Assembly (NCBI RefSeq): GCF_000013605.1
Contig: NC_007908.1
Span: 1-64,000, forward strand
Origin: Rhodoferax ferrireducens T118
GTDB taxonomy: Bacteria; Pseudomonadota; Gammaproteobacteria; Burkholderiales; Burkholderiaceae_C
DNA length: 64,000 bases
Direction: 5' to 3'
This document shows, piece by piece, positions 58,963 through 64,000 of this stretch. A program made the position numbers and the translations under genes. The first letter of the stretch is position 1. The number at the start of each line of letters is the position of its first letter. The notes below the pieces were generated by a model. The model made no database searches. It was given only the letters and a program-made list of their open reading frames with translations, and was not told the DNA's origin.

Positions 58963-60168
58963 ATGAAATTATCCCGAAATTCGAAGCTGGCCCTGGGTGG
59001 TGTTTTGGTGGCGGGCCTCGCGGCCTGCGGCGGTGGTGGCGGCAGCGCCAGCACCGACAACGGCAGCTTGCGCCTGGCACTGACCGACGCCCCGGCTTGC
59101 GGCTATGACGCCGTCAATGTGACCATCCAGAAAGTCCGTGTCCACCAGAGTGGCAGCGCCAGTGACACCGACAGCGGCTGGTCTGAAATTGTGATGAACC
59201 CGGCGCTCCGCGTGGATTTGCTCAAGCTGCAAAACGGCGATCTGGCAGAACTCGGTGAAGTCACACTGCCCGCCGGCAGCTACAACCAGATGCGGCTGGT
59301 GCTGGCCGAAAATTCCACCAATCCCACGGCTGTGCTGGCCAATTCCGTCGTCCTCACCAGCGACCCGACCAAGACCGAGCTTGCCCTCAAGACACCAAGT
59401 GGCCAGCAATCCGGTGTCAAGGCCAAGCAGTTCAACATCACTATAGCCCCCAACCAGTTGGCCAATTTCGTGATCGACTTTGACGCCTGCAAATCGGTCG
59501 TGGTCGCGGGCAACTCGGGCCAATACCTGCTCAAACCGCAGCTCAGCGTGCTTGCACGCTTCATCTCTGGTGTCACCGGCTTCGTCGACACAGCGACTTT
59601 GGCCAATGGCAACACCAGCGTGTCCCTGCAGCAGGGCGGTGTGGTCATCAAGGCGACGGCACCGGACAACTTCGGCAAGTTCATGCTGCAGCCGGTCGCG
59701 CCGGGCAATTACTCGCTGGTCTTGACAGCGCCCGGGCGCACCACGGCTGTCGTTACCAACGTGGCCGTGGCCGCAGACACGGTGACTTCGGTCAACACTT
59801 CCGGCACCGCCCTGAACCCGGCGGTCTCCACCAGCGCAACCGTGACCGGCACCGCCCCGGTGGACACCTTGGTGCGCGTGCTGCAGCCTCTGCCGTCGAC
59901 GCTCGCGGGTGGCGCCGTCACGACGGTAGAGATTGCCGGCCGCTTCGTTGACGGTGCCACGGGGCTCTACACCTACCCGCTGGTGGTTAACGCGCCACTG
60001 GTAGCGCCTTATGTGGCGGCACCGGGCGCACTGGTGTTCACTGCCGACCTCGCTGCGGCCGGCAAGTACACACTCAACGCCAGCTTGACGGGCTTTGCGG
60101 ACAAGACGACGGTACTCCCGACTTTGGCCTCTGGTGCTACAGTCACGACCAACTTCACGTTCCCTTAA
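58963..60168 (+). CDS. DUF4382 domain lipoprotein
   Basis: A 401-residue exported lipoprotein with lipobox LAAC at residues 19-22 followed by a Gly run. The DUF4382 domain (LRLALTDAPACGYDAVNVTIQKVRVHQSG, then LPAGSYNQMRLVL) occupies about residues 34-190. The rest has carboxypeptidase-regulatory-like beta-sandwich repeats (ISGVTGFVDTATLANGNTSVSLQQGG, LQPVAPGNYSLVLTAPGRTT). The function is unknown; related proteins are surface-exposed. Fourteen bases separate it from the next gene, which suggests an operon. Confidence 0.85.
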   Translation: MKLSRNSKLALGGVLVAGLAACGGGGGSASTDNGSLRLALTDAPACGYDAVNVTIQKVRVHQSGSASDTDSGWSEIVMNPALRVDLLKLQNGDLAELGEVTLPAGSYNQMRLVLAENSTNPTAVLANSVVLTSDPTKTELALKTPSGQQSGVKAKQFNITIAPNQLANFVIDFDACKSVVVAGNSGQYLLKPQLSVLARFISGVTGFVDTATLANGNTSVSLQQGGVVIKATAPDNFGKFMLQPVAPGNYSLVLTAPGRTTAVVTNVAVAADTVTSVNTSGTALNPAVSTSATVTGTAPVDTLVRVLQPLPSTLAGGAVTTVEIAGRFVDGATGLYTYPLVVNAPLVAPYVAAPGALVFTADLAAAGKYTLNASLTGFADKTTVLPTLASGATVTTNFTFP

Positions 60169-60183
60169 TTCATCAAAAGGTTT

Positions 60184-60690
60184 ATGGTGAAAATCACACA
60201 AGTCACAACGGGCCGTGCTCCGGCCTTCCTGCTCGCGGGTCTGCTGGTCACGGCTGGGGCCATGGCCGCCAAGCCGGACTGGGTGGCCGGTGGCAAGCCC
60301 GGCAAGTCTGGCCAGCACCAGCAGACCCAGGTGCAGGAACGCCAGGACAGCCCATCGCAGGGCAGGCCGGACCGGGCTGCTGGGCATTTTGGCGATGACC
60401 AGCGCGCGGTGATACGCAATTACTACAGCGAGCAATACCGCGTGGGTCGCTGCCCGCCGGGCCTGGCCAAGAAAAACAATGGTTGTATGCCGCCGGGGCA
60501 GGCCCGAAAGTGGGCCCTCGGCCAGCCTTTGCCGCGTGATGTGGTGGTCTACAGCTTGCCGCCAGCCATCGTCGTCCAACTGGGCGTGGCTCCGGCCGGA
60601 CACCGCTATGTGCGCGTCGCCTCCGACATCCTGCTGATTGCCATTGGCACTGGCTTGGTCGTCGACGCCATTCAGGACTTGGGCCGGTAG
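60184..60690 (+). CDS. Secreted RcnB/CigR-like protein
   Basis: A 168-residue protein with a signal sequence (APAFLLAGLLVTAGAMAA) and a basic, Gln/Gly-rich segment. The conserved core NYYSEQYRVGRCPPGLAKKNNGCMPPGQARKWALGQPLPRDVV is followed by a C-terminal hydrophobic segment. This matches anti-virulence regulator CigR/RcnB-like periplasmic or membrane proteins. The specific role is unknown. Confidence 0.75.
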   Translation: MVKITQVTTGRAPAFLLAGLLVTAGAMAAKPDWVAGGKPGKSGQHQQTQVQERQDSPSQGRPDRAAGHFGDDQRAVIRNYYSEQYRVGRCPPGLAKKNNGCMPPGQARKWALGQPLPRDVVVYSLPPAIVVQLGVAPAGHRYVRVASDILLIAIGTGLVVDAIQDLGR

Positions 60691-60803
60691 TCGCGCTTTT
60701 TTCTTTCTGGACCAGGCCTGGCGGCAGCGGCATTTGCCGCCATCACTTGGGCCGGAGCAGGCCGAGTTGGCTTTGGACGACTACGGACCACTGTTGCAAA
60801 CGG

Positions 60804-61241
60804 TCAAGGCGTGCCCAGCTTCGCCAGCACCGGGGCCAATTTTTCCTGGTTGCCGGGATCGATGCGAATGGCCTCGTCCAAAGCGGCCAGTGATAAGTCA
60901 TTTTGACCGGTGTGAAGATACGCGAATCCCAAGCCCAGCCAGGCTCTGGCATTGTTTGCATCGAGCCCGATTGCTCGCTGGTAGGTCTCGATGCAGGCCT
61001 TGAATTCCTGGCGGGAAAGCTGCAAACCAGCCAGCTTCATATGCGCGTCGACCGAGCGGGGCTCTGCTTTGACTGCGTGTTCAAAGGTCTTCTGCGCCAG
61101 TTCAAGTTGCCCCGCGGCCCATTGTTGATCGCCTAGCGCGATCAGGGTATTTGGCGCAGCCCCTTGCGCTGACCAAATCACAAACCCGGTGATCAGCGCG
61201 GCACAGCCGAGCAGCGTACGCTGCCGAATTGTTGAATACAT
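60804..61241 (-). CDS. Exported tetratricopeptide-repeat protein
   Basis: A 145-residue protein with an N-terminal signal anchor (TLLGCAALITGFVIWSAQGA) and about three TPR motifs (TLIALGDQQWAAGQLELAQKTFEHAVKAEP, DAHMKLAGLQLSRQEFKACIETYQRAIGLD, ARAWLGLGFAYLHTGQNDLSLAALDEAIRID). It follows the octaheme cytochrome gene by 80 bp with a terminator between, so it may be read through at low level. A partner or assembly role is possible but unproven. Confidence 0.85.
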   Translation of the reverse strand: MYSTIRQRTLLGCAALITGFVIWSAQGAAPNTLIALGDQQWAAGQLELAQKTFEHAVKAEPRSVDAHMKLAGLQLSRQEFKACIETYQRAIGLDANNARAWLGLGFAYLHTGQNDLSLAALDEAIRIDPGNQEKLAPVLAKLGTP

Positions 61242-61271
61242 GGTTTTCCCATCCTTTGTGGCCGGATAGAA

Positions 61272-61300
61272 AACGGCCCCTCTTATGCAGAAGAGCCGTT
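61272..61300 (-). terminator. Terminator of the octaheme cytochrome gene
   Basis: On the minus strand AACGGCTCTT and AAGAGGGGCCGTT pair with a small bulge, followed by TTTTC. It sits 22 bp after the cytochrome stop codon. Confidence 0.65.
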
Positions 61301-61321
61301 CAGCGACCCGTTGTGACAGAC

Positions 61322-62839
61322 TTATTTCAAGGCGCCTTTGCCATAGCGCTCGTCATAGCCCTTGCGCACTTTTTCAATCGCATCCTTGCCCATGCCGTTG
61401 AAGAACCAGTCATGGCCGGCAATCGGTTTGAAATGCTTGTCCAGCAGTGCATTGGCGAAATCTTCGTTGCCGTCTTTCTGGCGAACCACCTCTTTCAGTT
61501 CGGGAATCCACTTGAAATAGGTGTGTTGACTGACTTCGTAAATGCCATGCCACCAGGTGTAGTCCGGCCCGTTCATGGCAGCACCGTGACGGGCGCGGCG
61601 GCCTTCGTGATGCCAGATCTCGAACCAGGTCCACTTGATTTTTGCGTCCATGGGTTGGTGCGTCAGGTAGCCCTTGTCTTCGAGTTCCTTCATGACAGCC
61701 GCAATCGGCTTGGCATATTTGTCGTTGTAAAGCTCGACCAGGTCATCAAACTGCTTGTATTGGCCCGCCACCGTATTGGCGCTGTGGCAGGCGACGCAGA
61801 CGTCCTTCATCTTGTCCCGGCGTTGCGTCCAGGTCAGGATTTCGGTCACTTTGGCGCCTTTGACCTCGTCACCCACTTTGGGCAAGGGCTGGCCCTCTGG
61901 TTGATCGAATTCATCGCCGGTGCTCAGGCGAATCATGTTGAGTTTGGTGGAGATGGCAGGCCGCAGGGTCCAGGAAATACGCTCACCCACGTCGTGCGTG
62001 ACCTTCTGCTCGCGGGTGGCGCTCATGTGGCAGGTGGCACAAGTCGGCGCCGCTGTGTAGTCAGCGCCCACCACCCATTTCTTGGAATCCAGGTTCATTT
62101 CCTTGATCTTGGCGCGGTAGAGAATGCCATGTTTGGACTCGTTATAGATTTCGAGTTGCGGATGATCCGGCCCCAAATGACATTTGCCACAGGTGTCGGG
62201 GGTGCGCGCCTGCGCCGACGAGAAACTATGGCGGGCGTGGCAGGCCGAACAAGATCCCAATGAGCCGTCCGGATTGATGCGGCCAATGCCGGTATTGGGC
62301 CAGGTTTGCGGCGTCGGACGCCCCTTGTCGTCGAGAACCACGGTGCTGCCATGACATTGCAGACAGCCGGCATTGACGGCGGCCGGTCCACCAATCACCT
62401 CGCCCAGCAGATTGTCCAGCGAGGCCAGAATATTGCCGGCCTTGGCGTGGTGCGAACGCTGCTGCTGCGCCACCTCGGCGGCATGGCAATTGGCGCAGGT
62501 GTTGGGGGTGACGATCACCTGAATAGAGGCGCCATGGTGCGCGAAGGCGGCTTTCTCGCCTTGCTTGGCCTTGTGGCAGTCGTAACAGTCCACATTCTTG
62601 GCGGCGTGGCTACTCTTCTTCCACTCGCCGTAGATGCCCGGATCGTCCTCGGCGCCGTGGCAACTGATGCATTTTTTCCCGATCGCCGCATCGGCTGGCG
62701 ACTTTTTGATCATCTGATCGGCGCCGACTTTTTTGGCGGCCGTTTGATTAACAGCGAATGCCGGGACGGCAAGGGACAGCGACAGCAGACAGGCAATTGC
62801 CCATCCCATTGGGGCTGCAAATCGACCGATTCGACGCAT
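61322..62839 (-). CDS. Octahaem c-type cytochrome, hydroxylamine oxidoreductase family
   Basis: A 505-residue secreted cytochrome with signal peptide and eight CxxCH haem sites (CISCH, CYDCH, CANCH, CLQCH, CSACH, CGKCH, CATCH, CVACH). The helical C-terminal half carries FEIWHHEGRRARHGAAMNG and GPDYTWWHGIYEVSQHTYFKW, characteristic of the HAO family. Members oxidise hydroxylamine or, in the epsilon-type, reduce nitrite to ammonia. A tyrosine sits in the GPDYTWWHG segment; whether it is the cross-linking tyrosine of true HAO is unproven. It depends on the Ccm system; a Crp/Fnr gene lies upstream. Confidence 0.9.
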   Translation of the reverse strand: MRRIGRFAAPMGWAIACLLSLSLAVPAFAVNQTAAKKVGADQMIKKSPADAAIGKKCISCHGAEDDPGIYGEWKKSSHAAKNVDCYDCHKAKQGEKAAFAHHGASIQVIVTPNTCANCHAAEVAQQQRSHHAKAGNILASLDNLLGEVIGGPAAVNAGCLQCHGSTVVLDDKGRPTPQTWPNTGIGRINPDGSLGSCSACHARHSFSSAQARTPDTCGKCHLGPDHPQLEIYNESKHGILYRAKIKEMNLDSKKWVVGADYTAAPTCATCHMSATREQKVTHDVGERISWTLRPAISTKLNMIRLSTGDEFDQPEGQPLPKVGDEVKGAKVTEILTWTQRRDKMKDVCVACHSANTVAGQYKQFDDLVELYNDKYAKPIAAVMKELEDKGYLTHQPMDAKIKWTWFEIWHHEGRRARHGAAMNGPDYTWWHGIYEVSQHTYFKWIPELKEVVRQKDGNEDFANALLDKHFKPIAGHDWFFNGMGKDAIEKVRKGYDERYGKGALK

Positions 62840-62893
62840 GACGTTCTCCTTAAATGAATGTGAAGAACTGTAAACCGGTCCGGTTGGTATTAA

Positions 62894-62909
62894 CTTAATA
62901 TGACTTAAG
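62894..62909. promoter_or_regulatory. Possible Crp/Fnr-type site upstream of the octaheme cytochrome
   Basis: CTTAA-TATGAC-TTAAG, a 5-6-5 inverted repeat centred about 62 bp before the start codon. It may be recognised by the regulator encoded just upstream. Confidence 0.4.
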
Positions 62910-62969
62910 AATGGGCACGATCAGTTGATCGCCGACCCTTGAAGCGTTCACTTGGGGCGCCCAAGCGTG

Positions 62970-63674
62970 TCAATGTGACTCGAAATTGGCGAGTCGGTGC
63001 ACGTCCAGAATCCGGATCTCGCGCTTGTCGATCTGAATCAGCCCTTGGGTTTCGAGCTCGTGCAGTACACGAGAAAAATATTCGGGCGTCAGTGACAGGC
63101 GGGAGGCAATTGTTGCCTTGCTGGCGGGCAAATGAACGCTGACGCTGACGTTGCCACTACCATGGCCAACTGCCGCCTCCACATCGCGCAGCAAGTAGCC
63201 AATCAGTCTTTGCATGCCACTTTGCAAGGCATAGCCCTCGACGTCATGAATCAAGCTGTGAAGGCGACGGGAAATGCCAGCCAGCATGTGCAGCGAGAAG
63301 CGCGGGTCCCGCTCCACTTCAGCCAGCACGGCGGCCTTGGCAACACTGACCAGCAAGGTGTCCGTCAGTGACTGCGCATTCACGATGTGAGGCTGCCCGA
63401 GAAACACCAGGGCCTCCGCAAAGCTTCGGCCCGGGCCGATGATTTCGATCACCTTCTCCTGGCCGGCAGGTGATGACACGTAAAGCTTGATCTGCCCGGA
63501 CACCACGACGTGGAACGCCTCACACGCTTCGCCGACCCGAAAAAACATCTCGCCACGGGCCAGACGCACCAAGCGGCATCCTCGGGCGATACGTTCTCGC
63601 TCCAACTGGGACAGATCACTGAAGAGCGGCAGCGCCGACAACAGACGCTGTATGTCAAAAGGTTCTGGGTTCAC
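62970..63674 (-). CDS. Crp/Fnr family regulator, Dnr/NnrR-like
   Basis: A 234-residue regulator with a beta-barrel sensor domain (VRLARGEMFFRVGEACEAFHVVVSGQIKLYVSS) and a C-terminal winged helix (LPASKATIASRLSLTPEYFSRVLHELETQGLI). It lacks an Fnr-type Fe-S cysteine cluster. The length and SKATIASRLSLTPEYFSR resemble Dnr/NnrR regulators that respond to nitric oxide. It lies 130 bp upstream of the octaheme cytochrome on the same strand and probably controls it. Confidence 0.85.
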   Translation of the reverse strand: MNPEPFDIQRLLSALPLFSDLSQLERERIARGCRLVRLARGEMFFRVGEACEAFHVVVSGQIKLYVSSPAGQEKVIEIIGPGRSFAEALVFLGQPHIVNAQSLTDTLLVSVAKAAVLAEVERDPRFSLHMLAGISRRLHSLIHDVEGYALQSGMQRLIGYLLRDVEAAVGHGSGNVSVSVHLPASKATIASRLSLTPEYFSRVLHELETQGLIQIDKREIRILDVHRLANFESH

Positions 63675-63720
63675 GTGTTCAAGCGTTGATTCTGCCGAAG
63701 GTTGGCGACCTGTCGGAGGT

Positions 63721-64000
63721 TTAACGCGGCGGCAGCACCGCCATCGTGATGCGCGACACGCAGGTCAGCTCACCGGCGTCGTTTTGCAGGTCGATCTGCC
63801 AGACCTGGGTGGTGCGGCCGATGTGCACCGGGCGGGCGGTGCCGGTGACCCAGCCGCTGGTGACACCCTTGAGGTGGTTGGCGTTGATGTCCAGCCCGAC
63901 GGCGAGTTGCCCGGCCGGGCTGGCGTAGGCGGCGCCACATGACCCCAGGGTTTCGGCCAGCACCACGCTCACGCCGCCGTGCAGCAAACCGTAGGGCTGC
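63721..64000 (-). CDS. Hotdog-fold thioesterase, PaaI/YdiI type (partial)
   Basis: The 3' part of a thioesterase, cut by the window edge; the frame stays open to 64000. LLHGGVSVVLAETLGSCGAAY, GLDINANHLKGVTSGWVTGTARPVHIGRTTQVWQIDL and the end LTCVSRITMAVL match the hotdog thioesterases that hydrolyse aromatic acyl-CoAs (PaaI, YdiI, MenI). The catalytic glutamate is in LAETLG. It precedes the Crp/Fnr regulator by 46 bp. Confidence 0.85.
   Translation of the reverse strand, partial: QPYGLLHGGVSVVLAETLGSCGAAYASPAGQLAVGLDINANHLKGVTSGWVTGTARPVHIGRTTQVWQIDLQNDAGELTCVSRITMAVLPPR

Noticed and set aside
58969..60603. A 544-codon antisense frame opposite the DUF4382 and CigR-like genes
   Set aside because: It spans two real genes and their gap, and the translation is Arg/His/Gly-rich without any family signature.

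Overview
The window is a GC-rich chromosomal segment that starts at dnaA. It fits a betaproteobacterium of the order Burkholderiales, most likely Comamonadaceae and perhaps close to Rhodoferax. The reasons are the dnaA-dnaN-gyrB start, the mnmG-rsmG-parA-hydrolase-parB order, a complete System I cytochrome c maturation operon with NnrU, DUF2189 and DUF2788 proteins, and an intergenic repeat that I associate with this family. The genus is inferred from gene content only. I saw no rRNA, tRNA, transposase, integrase or CRISPR array.

Layout. 0-5.3 kb: replication core (dnaA, dnaN, gyrB). 5.4-14.4 kb: housekeeping and signalling genes (CBS protein, diguanylate cyclase, NnrU, an acyl-CoA synthetase-acetyltransferase fusion, a cysteine-less glutaredoxin, a Spy/CpxP-like protein, RdgC). 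14.6-18.3 kb: a GntR regulator divergent from a PcaB-like lyase and a DASS transporter, with a 32-bp inverted-repeat operator over the promoter. 18.7-22.4 kb: a TetR regulator and three detoxification enzymes (YqhD-like reductase, alkenal reductase, DJ-1/Hsp31-like), with the same operator before the regulator and before the enzymes. 23.6-27.7 kb: a Crp/Fnr-DUF2892 pair and a copper locus (cueR-copZ divergent from copA, two CueR sites).

27.8-38.4 kb is a defence island: a nucleotidyltransferase toxin-antitoxin pair behind a palindromic operator, then one operon hsdM - DUF1016 nuclease - hsdS - SIR2 protein - hsdR with overlapping or nearly abutting reading frames. A truncated second hsdR lies upstream. 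Same-orientation copies of the intergenic repeat sit at both ends of the restriction locus. 38.6-40.5 kb is minCDE. An 830-bp gene-free stretch follows, with an AT-rich segment and a cluster of DnaA-box-like sequences.

41.4-48.4 kb is ccmABCDEFGHI, divergent from a monoheme cytochrome c; CcmI has a tandem duplication of its whole TPR module. 49.2-51.5 kb holds a GST and a coniferyl-aldehyde-dehydrogenase-like gene. 51.7-57.1 kb is the partition region, with three perfect parS sites and one degenerate one, two of them inside mnmG. 57-64 kb carries a methyltransferase, an HD-GYP protein, a DUF4382 lipoprotein and, at the end, thioesterase - Crp/Fnr regulator - octaheme hydroxylamine-oxidoreductase-like cytochrome - TPR protein. 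The Ccm system would supply haem attachment for the cytochromes at 48.7 and 62 kb.
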